Source of the DNA: Desulfobulbaceae bacterium DB1
GTDB taxonomy: Bacteria > Desulfobacterota > Desulfobulbia > Desulfobulbales > SURF-16
Direction: 5' to 3'
Assembly (NCBI GenBank): GCA_001914235.1
Contig: MQUF01000011.1
Coordinates: 1 to 64,000 of the forward strand
Length of the DNA stretch: 64,000 nt
Part shown: positions 43,701 to 53,254 of the stretch, piece after piece
Layout: each line of letters starts with the position of its first letter
How positions within the stretch are numbered: the first letter of the stretch is position 1
Made by a program: the position numbers and the translations under genes
Notes under the pieces: model-generated
What the model saw: the letters and a program-made list of their open reading frames with translations, nothing else
What the model was told of the DNA's origin: nothing
Database searches by the model: none

Positions 43701-45386
43701 ATGAACGACGAAAAAACAACCGAAGCAAACTCGGACGAAACGCTGGAAAAAGCGGCAGAGAAAAAAACAAGCCCCAAAAAAAGCAAGCCGCGCCGCAAGA
43801 AACCGGCGGCAAAAAGCAAAACCGGCGAAACAGCGAAACCCAAACCAGCGGAAGAAGAAGAAAAACCGGAAGCCCCGGTTTCCCTCAAACTCCTGATCAA
43901 TTCCGAGGAGCCGGAGGAGGCCCGCATTGCCTTACTGGAAAACGGCAAACTGGAATCATTTCACCTGGAGACGGTTTCCCAGGAACAAACCAAGGGCAAT
44001 ATCTACAAAGGCATCATTACCGCCATCGAGCCCAACCTGCAGGCGGTTTTTGTCGATCTCGGCATTGAACGCAACGGCTTTCTGCCCTTCGGCGACATCC
44101 ATCCGGAATATTACTGCAAGGATGTCCCCCCCACCACCCACTGGAAAGATCTGAAAATCCAGGAGGTTATCCGTAAAGGCCAGGAAGTGCTGGTGGAGGT
44201 GGTCAAAGAGTCGACCGGCAACAAAGGGGCCGGACTCACCACCTATCTCTCCATGCCCGGTCGTTATGTGGTGCTCATGCCGGGCAGCGACAGCCACGGC
44301 ATCTCAAGAAAAATCGAGGACGAAGAACTGCGGCGCAAGCTGCGGGAAATTGTCGCCTCCGCCAATCTTCCCGAAGAAATAGGCTATATTGTTCGCACCG
44401 CCAGCATGGATGTGACCAAAACCGCTCTGGCCCAGGACATCCGTTACCAGTTGAGCCTGTGGAAGGAGATCAAAAAACGCGGCCAGACCATGACAGCCCC
44501 CGCACTCGTCTACAAAGAGCAGGATGTCACCGCCCGTTTTCTCCGCGATCATTTCACCCCGGACATTAAGGAAATACTGGTCGACAACCAGAACACCCAT
44601 GACCAGGTTGTCAACTTCCTCAATCTGCTGCCGGCCCGACAAAGAACGGCGAAAGTCAAAATGCACAAGGGCAATCGTCCCATTTTCAACCTGTTTCAGA
44701 TTGAAGAGCAGATCGAACAGATTTACCAGCCAACCGTCAGTCTGCCGTCCGGCGGGTCGATTGTCATCAACCCAACCGAGGCCCTGGTGGCCATCGACGT
44801 CAACTCCGGGCGCACATCAAAAGACAAGAATTTTGAAGAAACAATCTTCCTGGCCAACATGGAAGCGGCGGAAGAAATGGCGCGACAGCTTCGTCTCCGC
44901 GACCTTGGCGGCCTCATCGTTGTCGACTTCATCGACATGCGAGACAAAAAGCACATTCGCGAGGTGGAAAAACAGGTCAAAAACTGCATGAAACGAGACA
45001 AGGCCAAGGTGGACATCAGCCGCATCTCCAAATTCGGACTCATGCAGATTTCCCGACAGCGACTGGGTCCGCCGGTGCAGAAAGGCAGCTATATTATCTG
45101 CTCCCACTGCCAGGGTCTGGGCATGGTGCGTTCAGTGGAAACCATGGCGCTTTCACTGCTGCGCCGTATCCATACAGGCGCCATCAAGCAGTCAACCGAC
45201 AAGATCACCTGCCGCTTTCCCCTGGACATCGCTCAATATCTGCAGAATCAGAAACGTGCCGATATTCTCGAACTTGAAAAAACCTACAATGTGATCATTC
45301 AGATCATTGGTGATCCGGACATGAATCCGACCCAGGCGGAAATAGATTTTCGCCGGACAGCGGAAGAAACCACTCCGGCCGCTTAA
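43701..45386 (+). CDS. rng: Ribonuclease G/E
   Basis: A 561-residue endoribonuclease. A lysine-rich N-terminal extension of about 60 residues precedes the S1 domain (GNIYKGIITAIEPNLQAVFV and RNGFLPFGDIHPEYY). The catalytic domain has the metal aspartates in ALVAIDVNSGRTSKD and GGLIVVDFIDMRDK, and the zinc-link is IICSHCQGLG. It lacks the long RNase E scaffold tail, so it is the RNase G-length type. A strong hairpin follows. Confidence 0.95.
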   Translation: MNDEKTTEANSDETLEKAAEKKTSPKKSKPRRKKPAAKSKTGETAKPKPAEEEEKPEAPVSLKLLINSEEPEEARIALLENGKLESFHLETVSQEQTKGNIYKGIITAIEPNLQAVFVDLGIERNGFLPFGDIHPEYYCKDVPPTTHWKDLKIQEVIRKGQEVLVEVVKESTGNKGAGLTTYLSMPGRYVVLMPGSDSHGISRKIEDEELRRKLREIVASANLPEEIGYIVRTASMDVTKTALAQDIRYQLSLWKEIKKRGQTMTAPALVYKEQDVTARFLRDHFTPDIKEILVDNQNTHDQVVNFLNLLPARQRTAKVKMHKGNRPIFNLFQIEEQIEQIYQPTVSLPSGGSIVINPTEALVAIDVNSGRTSKDKNFEETIFLANMEAAEEMARQLRLRDLGGLIVVDFIDMRDKKHIREVEKQVKNCMKRDKAKVDISRISKFGLMQISRQRLGPPVQKGSYIICSHCQGLGMVRSVETMALSLLRRIHTGAIKQSTDKITCRFPLDIAQYLQNQKRADILELEKTYNVIIQIIGDPDMNPTQAEIDFRRTAEETTPAA

Positions 45387-45395
45387 TGTTTTACC

Positions 45396-45454
45396 CAGGG
45401 CGGGGAAAAGGCACGCTTCCCAATCGGACGCTTTGCGCCTTTTTCTCCGCCCTG
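45396..45454 (+). terminator. Hairpin after the RNase G/E gene
   Basis: CAGGGCGGGGAAAAGGC pairs with GCCTTTTTCTCCGCCCTG with one bulge. The T-rich part is inside the stem and no T run follows, so termination is likely but not certain. Confidence 0.5.
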
Positions 45455-45573
45455 CACCCTCTCAGCCCATCTTCTCTGCAAACAGCGCCATACCCGACCC
45501 GGTCCAAATAATCATTGCGCGTTTTCCCGAAAAAATCTTTCCCAATCTTCTCGTTTCCCGGCAAACATCCGCG

Positions 45574-45598
45574 ACAATGCGGCAATTTGCCGCATTGT
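45574..45598. promoter_or_regulatory. 25-base palindrome upstream of the cytochrome gene
   Basis: Arms ACAATGCGGCAA and TTGCCGCATTGT are perfectly complementary around one T, ending 76 bases before the cytochrome ATG. It is likely an operator. I do not recognise the regulator; it could alternatively fold as a short hairpin. Confidence 0.55.
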
Positions 45599-45674
45599 AA
45601 AATTTTCCGGCTCCGTTATTAATTAAGCTGACAAATGTTACAAATAAAATGACAAACTGAGAGCCTGACAAAAT

Positions 45675-46802
45675 ATGAAGCCCCCCATTTCGCGCCGAAA
45701 AAGCGTCACGCTGATTCTCGCCCTGGCAGCCTCACCCCTTGTTTTTTCCACAGTCGCCTCGGCCAAGGTCAGCGGCGCATGCGCCAACTGCCACACCATG
45801 CACAATTCCCAGGACGGCAGCCCGCTGGTGCACAGCGGGGCGGGGGTCGGGTGGACTGCGGACGGCACGCTTGCCGGCGGCAGCACGTCGACCGCCCCGG
45901 TGCAGAGCCTGCTCATTGCCGACTGCGTCGGCTGTCATTCATCCACCACCGATCAAACCATCGTTGATCTGGGCAGCAGTAAAATCCCCATTGTTTTCAA
46001 CACAACCGCGGACTACCCGACCAAGGCCCTGGCCGGAGGCAACTTTCAGAAGGTAGCGAAGGGGCAGGAGTTTCACGGCTACGGCCACAATGTTTACGGA
46101 ATCACCACGCAGGATATCAAACTGACGGAAGCGCCGGGCAACACCCGCTGCAGCGGCGTTACCAGCTCCTGTCACAAAACACTTGCCGCAGCCCCCAACG
46201 GAGAAAATTACTATCGGGGCGGCTGCCGGGGGTGCCATTACAATGTTTACCACCACGAGGACAACGATCACTACCGCTTCCTCAACTCCCACGACGAGCC
46301 GCAAGGCGCCTATGTCACCGGCATCGAGCATGAAGCCTGGGAACATCCGGACCAAACCAGTGTGTCGGAGCATAATTTCTACAAGGGATATGACAAGACC
46401 ACTGTTCCAGGGAAGGGGCAGGGAGGGGACGGGGTCGTGCTCAAAACCAGCCACAGCATCTCGAGCTACTGCGCCGGTTGCCACAATGCCTTTCACAACA
46501 ACGACGGCACCGGAACCAGCGTCTGGCTGCGGCATCCCACGGATATCGCCTTGCCCACCACAGGAGAATATGCCCAGTACAATCCGGTGACGAGCTACGA
46601 AATCCAGTCGCCGGTGGCATGGATCGACCCGTCAACCCCGCAGCGGCAGGAGGCGATTGTCATGTGCCTGTCCTGCCACCGGGTGCACGGCTCCGAACAT
46701 GCCGACATTCTGCGCTGGGATTACAGCAAGATGATTGCCGCTGACGCCGGGGACGCGGAAGGCACCGGCTGTTTTGTCTGTCATACGACAAAGGATGATT
46801 AA
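45675..46802 (+). CDS. Multihaem cytochrome c, 6 CxxCH plus one CX6CH
   Basis: A 375-residue exported cytochrome. A signal peptide (RRKSVTLILALAASPLVFS) is followed by haem motifs CANCH, CVGCH, CRGCH, CAGCH, CLSCH and CFVCH, and one expanded CSGVTSSCH. The opening GACANCHTMHNSQDGSP is common in multihaem proteins of Desulfobacterota and Geobacter relatives. Histidine-rich stretches (YHHEDNDHYRF) can supply distal ligands. It is probably periplasmic or outer-surface electron transfer; the partner is unknown. No clear ribosome-binding site. Confidence 0.9.
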   Translation: MKPPISRRKSVTLILALAASPLVFSTVASAKVSGACANCHTMHNSQDGSPLVHSGAGVGWTADGTLAGGSTSTAPVQSLLIADCVGCHSSTTDQTIVDLGSSKIPIVFNTTADYPTKALAGGNFQKVAKGQEFHGYGHNVYGITTQDIKLTEAPGNTRCSGVTSSCHKTLAAAPNGENYYRGGCRGCHYNVYHHEDNDHYRFLNSHDEPQGAYVTGIEHEAWEHPDQTSVSEHNFYKGYDKTTVPGKGQGGDGVVLKTSHSISSYCAGCHNAFHNNDGTGTSVWLRHPTDIALPTTGEYAQYNPVTSYEIQSPVAWIDPSTPQRQEAIVMCLSCHRVHGSEHADILRWDYSKMIAADAGDAEGTGCFVCHTTKDD

Positions 46803-46884
46803 GACGTTGCAGGCGGCATGCCGGACAGCATGCCGGCGCGGATCAAAAAAAACCGGTGCAACGGATGACGGCAGAACCGTTTTT

Positions 46885-47343
46885 TTATTCCCAGCTGCCG
46901 ACATCGGCGTTTTCCTTTTCGCCGCCTTCCCGGTTGTCGGCTCCGAGCGAAGCAATTTCAATCTCGCTGTGCTCTCCGGGGTTGCGGTACTGGTAGTCAT
47001 TATCCCACGGGTCAGCGGGAACGCCTTTTTTCAGGTACGGGCCGTCCCATTTATCCTCTCCGGGATTAACCACCAAGGCCTCAAGCCCTTCGTCCTGCGA
47101 GGGATAACGGCCGATATCGAGCCGGTAGGCATCCAGCGCCGCCATCAGCATGCCGATCTGGGTTTGGGCTGTTTTCTGCTTGGCGGTGCCGAGCTTCTTG
47201 AACATAGCCGGCCCCACCAGCGAGGCCAGAAGTCCGAGAATGACCATGACAATCATCAATTCCATCAAGGAAAAACCACGCCGGCAACGTAACAGCCCGA
47301 CCTCTTTCTTTATTTCCTTTTTATTCTCAGCATGTTGCACCAT
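46885..47343 (-). CDS. gspG: Type II secretion major pseudopilin GspG
   Basis: A 152-residue pseudopilin. The prepilin peptidase site and first helix are RRGFSLMELMIVMVILGLLA. The C-terminal domain has the GspG calcium-site region ADPWDNDYQYRNPGEHSEIE. GGGAGG precedes ATG 47343; the open frame starts at 47373. It is a solitary gene here, next to a multihaem cytochrome that would be a possible secretion substrate; the link is inference. Confidence 0.94.
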   Translation of the reverse strand: MVQHAENKKEIKKEVGLLRCRRGFSLMELMIVMVILGLLASLVGPAMFKKLGTAKQKTAQTQIGMLMAALDAYRLDIGRYPSQDEGLEALVVNPGEDKWDGPYLKKGVPADPWDNDYQYRNPGEHSEIEIASLGADNREGGEKENADVGSWE

Positions 47344-47439
47344 AAAGACCTCCCTGATTAACGTTTTACCCACACTATGTTCGTCAGCATACCTGACCGA
47401 CTCTTTTTTTGCCAGTCCGGATTGTTTGTTGTCAAAACT

Positions 47440-48534
47440 TCATCGTAACTGAAAACGCTGCACCGCTTTGTTGTGCTCATCCAGGCTGCGGGAAAAAAAA
47501 TGACTGCCGCTGCCGTCATTTTTGGCGACGAAATAGAGATCGGCCGTATCGGCCGGATGAAGCACTGCGGCAAGCGACTCCTTCCCGGGATTGGCAATGG
47601 GTCCTGCCGGCAATCCCGGCAGGGTATACGTATTGTAGGGCGAGGGAGTCTGCAGGTCCTCCCTGGTGAGATTGCCGTTGAAATCGTTTATACCGTAAAT
47701 AACCGTCGGGTCGGCCTGCAGTTTCATGTTCACCTTCAGTCGATTGAGAAAAACCGCGGCAATAAGCGGCCTTTCCTCGGCCAATGCCGTTTCTTTTTCG
47801 ACAATGGATGCCAGAATAACTACGTCGTGCCTGTTCATCCCTTTGTCCTTCGTCACACCGGCGGCATGTCCGTGCTTGGAAATTTCGGAAAACACCAGCT
47901 TGAAGCGCTGCACCATCATGGAAATGACCGCATCCAGACTCTGGCCGCGGGAGATATGATAGGTATCGGGGAAAAGATATCCTTCAAGGGTGGGGACGGC
48001 AAGGCCGAAGGATTTAATCAGCTCGGGATCCCGGACACGCTGCAGAACAAGGTCGCGGTCATAATCGAAACCGCGGGCAAGAAGATCGGCTATCTGGTTG
48101 ACATTGGACCCCTCGGGGATGGTAAGGGTCCGGTAATACACGTCACCCCTGGCAAGTTTTTCAATGATCTGCCGATGGGTCAAATCCGCGGGGAAAACAT
48201 ATTCGCCCGCCTGCATCCTGCCTGCGGCACCCATCCAGCGCGACAAAAGATCGAAACGGATGTCGTCGCGGATGACCTGATTGGCGACCAATGCCTTTTT
48301 CACCCCGGAAAAGCCGCTGCCCGGGGGGATAAAGACGACAAGGGGCTCTTCCCCGGCCAAATGAGGCCGGGCAGCGGCATAAATAAAGAGCCAGACAAAA
48401 AACAGCGGCACCAGAAGAGCGGCCGACAGGACGGCGAGAAGCCGTTTGCGGCTGAAAAACCTCCTCCATCCGCTCATTCCCGGCTCGCCCGAGGGGGGTG
48501 TGCCCCCGGCTGTCTCTTGCTGCGGCTCCTGCAT
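47440..48534 (-). CDS. mltG: Endolytic murein transglycosylase MltG
   Basis: A 364-residue inner-membrane enzyme that cuts nascent peptidoglycan. One TM (about 33-53) is followed by a LysM-like region (VVFIPPGSGFSGVKKAL) and the YceG catalytic domain. The active glutamate is in ILASIVEKETALAEE, followed by AAVFLNRLKVNMKLQADPTV. PSPYNTYTLPGLPAGPIANP is the terminal family motif. The start is ATG 48534 after a TTG. It lies 18 bases downstream of lon. Confidence 0.95.
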   Translation of the reverse strand: MQEPQQETAGGTPPSGEPGMSGWRRFFSRKRLLAVLSAALLVPLFFVWLFIYAAARPHLAGEEPLVVFIPPGSGFSGVKKALVANQVIRDDIRFDLLSRWMGAAGRMQAGEYVFPADLTHRQIIEKLARGDVYYRTLTIPEGSNVNQIADLLARGFDYDRDLVLQRVRDPELIKSFGLAVPTLEGYLFPDTYHISRGQSLDAVISMMVQRFKLVFSEISKHGHAAGVTKDKGMNRHDVVILASIVEKETALAEERPLIAAVFLNRLKVNMKLQADPTVIYGINDFNGNLTREDLQTPSPYNTYTLPGLPAGPIANPGKESLAAVLHPADTADLYFVAKNDGSGSHFFSRSLDEHNKAVQRFQLR

Positions 48535-48552
48535 CAATTCGACAAAAAAACT

Positions 48553-50922
48553 TTAAAAAATCTTGCCGAGCAACTGGTTGACATTTTTCACCGGCACAAA
48601 ATTGATCTGATCCCGAAGATCCTTGGGGATCTCAACGAGATCGGTTTTGTTCTGGTCCGGAATGATCACCGTGGTGATCTTGGCCCGCAGAGCAGCCAGG
48701 GCTTTTTCCTTCAGACCGCCGATGGGCAGCACCCGGCCACGCAATGTCACCTCGCCGGTCATGGCAACATCCTGCCGCACTTTTTTGCCGACCATGGCCG
48801 AGTAAAGGGCGGCGACAATAGTCACGCCGGCTGACGGTCCGTCCTTGGGAATGGCGCCGGCCGGCACATGCACATGGACATCCACTTCGTCAAAATAGTT
48901 CTCCGCCATGCCGAGCGATGCCAGCCGGGAACGACAGATGGTCATGGCCGCCTGGGCCGATTCCTTCATGACATCGCCAAGCTGACCGGTCAAGGTCAGG
49001 CCGCCCTTGCCCTTGAGCAGAGAAACCTCGATGTACAGAATTTCGCCGCCGACCTCGGTCCAGGCAAGGCCGGTGGCCAGGCCGGGCTGGTCAATGGTGT
49101 CAATTTCCGCCTCAGGCTGAAATTTAGGCGGCCCCAGATACTTGTTGATCGTTCGCGGAGTGATGGCATAGGGCCCTTTGCCGCCTTCGGCAATGCGATG
49201 CGCCACTTTCCGGCAGACCTTGCCGATCTCCCGCTCCAGATTGCGCAGACCGGCTTCCTTGGTATAATGGGTAATGATCTGCACCAGCGATTCATCATCC
49301 AGGATGAGATGTTTTTCCTGGATGCCGTTTTCCTTGATCTGTCGCGGCAACAGGTAGCGCTTGGTAATTGCCAGCTTCTCCTCCTGGGTATAGCCGGAAA
49401 GACGTATCACCTCCATGCGGTCAAGCAGAGGGCCGGGGATGGTGTCCGTCATGTTGGCGGTGGTGATAAACATCACCTTGGACAGATCAAAGGGCTGATT
49501 GAGATAATGATCGGAAAACTCGAAATTCTGCTCCGGATCAAGCACCTCGAGCAGCGCGGAAGATGGGTCGCCCCGGTAATCGGAACCCACCTTGTCGATT
49601 TCATCCATCATAAACACCGGATTGTTGGAGGCAACGGTTTTCAACCCCTGAATGATCCGGCCCGGCATGGCCCCGATATAGGTACGGCGATGGCCGCGGA
49701 TCTCGGCCTCATCCCGCATGCCGCCCAGGGATAACCGATGAAATTTCCGGCCCATTGCCCGGGCGATGGATTTGCCCAGCGATGTCTTGCCGACACCGGG
49801 AGGACCGACAAAACAAAGAATGGGTCCCTTGGTTGACCGGTTCAGCTTGCGCACCGCCAGATACTCGAGAATACGCTCCTTGACCTTTTCCAACCCGTGA
49901 TGGTCCTCATCCAGCACCTGCCGGGCAACCTTCAGGTCGAGCACATCCTTGGTGCTCTTGCGCCAGGGCACATCAAGCATCCAGTCGAGATAGGTGCGGA
50001 CAATGGTCGCCTCCGAGGCATCCGGATGCATCATATCAAGGCGCTTAAGCTGCTTCAGGCTCTCCTTCTTCACGTTGGGGGGCATGCGCGCCTTTTCTAT
50101 TTTCAGCCGCAATTCCTCGATTTCCTCGGATTTGTCGTCATAGTCGCCAAGTTCCTTCTTCAACGCCTGCAACTGCTCCCGCAGGAAATATTCCCGCTGG
50201 GTTTTGCCCATTTCCTCCTTGGCCTCGGATTGGATCTTGGCCTGCATGGTGGAAACCTCAAGTTCCTTATGGAGAAACTCGGCAACCTTCTTGAGGCGCT
50301 GAACGGAATCAATCGTTTCGAGCACCTGCTGGGATTCGGATGTTTTCAGACGCAGGTTGGAGACAACGAGATCCGCCAACCTGCCCGGCTCGTCTATTTC
50401 ATTTAAAATCACCATCAGTTCAGAGGAGACCACGCCTTTCAGCGACAGAATCTTTTCCGTCTGCTCGCGGACCGTGCGCATCAACGCCTCGGTTTCAACC
50501 GACAACTCAGCATTTTTTTCCTCCGGGAAAAGCTCCAGCCGGGCGGAAAAATAAGGCACCTCCTGCACCACCTCTTTCACATGCGCTTTATGGAGCGCCT
50601 GAACCAGCACCTTCAGGCGGCCATCCGGCAGCTTCAAGGTCCGCATGATCATGCACACCATACCGACGCTGAAGATGTCGTCTGCGCCGGGCTCGTCGAT
50701 TGTCGAATCCTTCTGGGTTACCAGCAGCAGCAGCTTATCGCCGGACAGGGCTTCCTGAATGGCGTTTACCGATGCCGGCCGGCCGACGAAAAGGGGAATG
50801 ATCATATAATTAAAGATGACCACATCCCGCACGGCCATCATCGGCAGGATTTCCGGTATTTCCGGCTCTTCAATATCGGCTAATTCATCCTTGTCAGGAT
50901 AGATGGGATCATCATTTTGCAC
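48553..50922 (-). CDS. lon: ATP-dependent protease Lon
   Basis: A 789-residue protease. The N-terminal substrate domain starts LPMMAVRDVVIFNYMIIPLF. Walker A is FVGPPGVGKTSLGKSIARAM, Walker B is NPVFMMDEIDKVGSDY. The catalytic serine is in PKDGPSAGVTIVAAL and the lysine in LPIGGLKEKALAAL. A GTG at 50922 is used, behind GGAGG. The leader contains a hairpin. It degrades misfolded and regulatory proteins in the cytoplasm. Confidence 0.97.
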   Translation of the reverse strand: MQNDDPIYPDKDELADIEEPEIPEILPMMAVRDVVIFNYMIIPLFVGRPASVNAIQEALSGDKLLLLVTQKDSTIDEPGADDIFSVGMVCMIMRTLKLPDGRLKVLVQALHKAHVKEVVQEVPYFSARLELFPEEKNAELSVETEALMRTVREQTEKILSLKGVVSSELMVILNEIDEPGRLADLVVSNLRLKTSESQQVLETIDSVQRLKKVAEFLHKELEVSTMQAKIQSEAKEEMGKTQREYFLREQLQALKKELGDYDDKSEEIEELRLKIEKARMPPNVKKESLKQLKRLDMMHPDASEATIVRTYLDWMLDVPWRKSTKDVLDLKVARQVLDEDHHGLEKVKERILEYLAVRKLNRSTKGPILCFVGPPGVGKTSLGKSIARAMGRKFHRLSLGGMRDEAEIRGHRRTYIGAMPGRIIQGLKTVASNNPVFMMDEIDKVGSDYRGDPSSALLEVLDPEQNFEFSDHYLNQPFDLSKVMFITTANMTDTIPGPLLDRMEVIRLSGYTQEEKLAITKRYLLPRQIKENGIQEKHLILDDESLVQIITHYTKEAGLRNLEREIGKVCRKVAHRIAEGGKGPYAITPRTINKYLGPPKFQPEAEIDTIDQPGLATGLAWTEVGGEILYIEVSLLKGKGGLTLTGQLGDVMKESAQAAMTICRSRLASLGMAENYFDEVDVHVHVPAGAIPKDGPSAGVTIVAALYSAMVGKKVRQDVAMTGEVTLRGRVLPIGGLKEKALAALRAKITTVIIPDQNKTDLVEIPKDLRDQINFVPVKNVNQLLGKIF

Positions 50923-50947
50923 AGGAAACCTCCGTCGTATGCATACC

Positions 50948-50983
50948 GGAAGCAGACCCGCTCGAAAGAACGGCGCTGCTTCC
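50948..50983 (-). promoter_or_regulatory. Inverted repeat in the lon leader
   Basis: GGAAGCAG and CTGCTTCC form perfect 8-bp arms around a 20-base loop, 26 bases before the lon start codon on its strand. It could be an operator or an mRNA hairpin. Confidence 0.45.
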
Positions 50984-51246
50984 TTTGGGTGAATTCAAGT
51001 TAAGTTGCTGTAAACTAAACATTGGTGAAATTTAAGTCAAGTACAGGCTCGAACTCCTTGTCCTTTTTCAAAATAAAATCTGTTGAAGTTCATGATAATT
51101 TGCTCCATAGTGGACATGAAAACGGCAAAGCCGTGGTAAAAAAACAACACCGCAAGCGGGGTGCGCGGCTTGGGGCCGTAACGACACGCCCGGAGAGGCA
51201 ATGGCTTTCTCGCGGCGCGATCATCAACAAAAGCAGGGAAAAAAAC

Positions 51247-52044
51247 ATGTTGCAACCCGATCTTTTTTTCGACCTTTCCACTTTTGAACACCGGGAACTG
51301 TTCTCGGAAGCCCACTATGTCTGGGATGGTCTCAAAAAATTAAAATCCTTCATGGACGGCGCTTCGTATCGGCAACTGCCGGACTGGGCAAAAAAATACG
51401 AACCTTTGCGCACGACGCTTGTCTATCATGATAATGCATTCCGGGACGGGTCTCACCTCACCATGGAATTCGGCGACGCAACCAAAGGCGGCATGAAGGT
51501 CTGGGAAAACGGCCGGCTGCTTGACGGGGCAAGCGTCATAATGGCCGGCGCGGTGCTTGCCGGCGAGAAAATCCTTTTGGGCAAAGGGATAAAAATCGAA
51601 CCGGGAGCCTACATCGGATCACCGACCATTATCGGCGACATGACGGAAATTCGCCAGGGAGCTTATTTGCGCGGCTATTGCCTCATCGGTCGAAAATGCG
51701 TTGTCGGCCACGTGACGGAAGTCAAACATACGGTTTTCATGGATGAGGCCAAAGCCGGCCACTTTGCCTACCTCGGCGACAGCATTCTGGGACGCGATGT
51801 CAACCTCGGCGCGGGCACGAAACTGGCCAATCTCCGTTTCGCCCCCGGCAACGTCAAGGTCCGCACCCCTGAGGGAACCATTGATACCGGACTGCGGAAG
51901 TTCGGCGCCATTCTGGCTGATTATGTCCAGACGGGCTGTAATTCCGTCACCAATCCGGGCACGATTCTTGGGCCGAGAAGCATGGTGCTGCCCAACACCA
52001 CCGCCCCTTCGGGACTGCATGAAAAACACAGTTTAATCAGGTGA
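51247..52044 (+). CDS. Left-handed beta-helix protein (GlmU C-terminal-like)
   Basis: A 265-residue protein. The second half has hexapeptide repeats: LLGKGIKIEPGAYIGSPTII, GAYLRGYCLIGRKCVVGH, and GDSILGRDVNLGAGTKLAN. These match the acyltransferase half of GlmU and related nucleotide-sugar enzymes, but no pyrophosphorylase half is present. The first 80 residues (LQPDLFFDLSTFEHRELF) are unlike GlmU. The frame starts at 51022, yet AGGGA before ATG 51247 and the low complexity of the earlier part favour the shorter form. Substrate unknown. Confidence 0.8.
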   Translation: MLQPDLFFDLSTFEHRELFSEAHYVWDGLKKLKSFMDGASYRQLPDWAKKYEPLRTTLVYHDNAFRDGSHLTMEFGDATKGGMKVWENGRLLDGASVIMAGAVLAGEKILLGKGIKIEPGAYIGSPTIIGDMTEIRQGAYLRGYCLIGRKCVVGHVTEVKHTVFMDEAKAGHFAYLGDSILGRDVNLGAGTKLANLRFAPGNVKVRTPEGTIDTGLRKFGAILADYVQTGCNSVTNPGTILGPRSMVLPNTTAPSGLHEKHSLIR

Positions 52045-52237
52045 TCGCCTCGTCCGCTTCCTTCCGGCGAGGAACACACCCCGCACCAACATCCATGAAG
52101 AAACGGCGGTTTCATAAAAATTCAAAACGGAATGACGAATGAAAAAGTTCCAACCCCGGGCGGGCTATCCGGCGAAACCGGGGGTGACTCCAAATTCCGG
52201 AGACGGGAATCTTCAACAAGGTCATTGAGGTGTTTTC

Positions 52238-53104
52238 ATGCTGCAACTCAAAAAAATACTCGTGACGGCCTGCCTTTTTCTGGCTGCAACTTCCCCTTTG
52301 CCTGCCGCCGAGGGGCCGGAGGCCGACATTCTCGCCTCCGTCGGCGAGACAACGCTTTCAACCAGCCGTTTCAACATGATGATCGACATGATGCCGCCGC
52401 AAGTGCAAATCATGCTCCGGTCCAATCAGGAGATGAAAAAAGAACTTATCAACCGCTGGGTGGAAATCAATCTTCTGGTCCAGGAAGCCCTTGCCGAGGG
52501 ACTTGACAAGGACCCTCTTTCGGCATTGAAAATAGAGGAAATGCGCAACAGGATCCTGGTGGAAGCCCTGGTGGCCAGAAAAGTGGACACCAGGTCCGGA
52601 ATCGAACAGGAACAAATCGCCTCCTATTATGCCGATAACAAGGCGGAATTTATCCAGGGCGAGCAGGTTGAAGCCCAGCACATTCTCATCAGAGTGGACG
52701 CAACCGCACCCGCCGAAGACCAGGAAAAAGCCAGGAAAACCATTGAGACGATCCGGCAAGAACTCAAAAAAGGGGAATCGTTTTCCCGACTTGCCCAAAA
52801 GCACTCCGAAGATCCCGGTTCCGCCGCAAAAGGCGGCAACCTTGGTTTTTTCGGTCGCGGCCAGATGGTCAAGGAATTTGAAGATGCCGCCTTTGCCACC
52901 AAGCCCGGCGAAACAAGCGAACCGGTCCTGACGAATTTCGGCTGGCACCTGATCCATATTGTCAGCAAAAAAGAACCGGAACAGTTACCCCTTGAAAAGG
53001 TCAGCAAACAAATTGAAGCCAAGCTGAAAGCGGAACGAAATGAAAAAGTCTTGCAGAATCTGGTTGAAGCGCTCAAAGAAAAATATCCCGTGACAATCAA
53101 ATAA
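52238..53104 (+). CDS. Periplasmic peptidyl-prolyl isomerase (parvulin, SurA/PrsA-like)
   Basis: A 288-residue exported foldase. The signal peptide ends after SPLPAAEG. A SurA-type helical domain (LASVGETTLSTSRFNMMIDM) precedes a parvulin domain: VEAQHILIRVDATAPAED, FSRLAQKHSEDPGSAAKGG, NLGFFGRGQMVKEFEDAAF and FGWHLIHIV. It probably assists outer-membrane protein folding. A likely ribosome-binding site, GAGGTG, precedes ATG 52238. Confidence 0.93.
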   Translation: MLQLKKILVTACLFLAATSPLPAAEGPEADILASVGETTLSTSRFNMMIDMMPPQVQIMLRSNQEMKKELINRWVEINLLVQEALAEGLDKDPLSALKIEEMRNRILVEALVARKVDTRSGIEQEQIASYYADNKAEFIQGEQVEAQHILIRVDATAPAEDQEKARKTIETIRQELKKGESFSRLAQKHSEDPGSAAKGGNLGFFGRGQMVKEFEDAAFATKPGETSEPVLTNFGWHLIHIVSKKEPEQLPLEKVSKQIEAKLKAERNEKVLQNLVEALKEKYPVTIK

Positions 53105-53254
53105 CTCCTTCCGGCAGCAAACGGAAAGGACTCGCCCGGCCTTCCGAGAGAACCGCCGCAAGAAAGATTTCTCTGTCATCCCGGTGTTCTCTGTGGTAAA
53201 AACAGGACGATACGGGATCATCAAAGGAAGCGGCGGCGAAAAGACCTCCCTCCT

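Noticed and set aside
47473-48834. Plus-strand frame (453 codons) opposite mltG and lon
   Set aside because: Both opposing genes carry full catalytic motifs; the frame's translation is not protein-like.
51022-51246. Upstream extension of the LbH protein frame
   Set aside because: Low-complexity, basic translation without similarity to the family; a better ribosome-binding site precedes ATG 51247.
52140-52215. c-di-GMP (GEMM) or TPP riboswitch
   Set aside because: The conserved GEMM and TPP core words are absent; left only as an unexplained structured leader.
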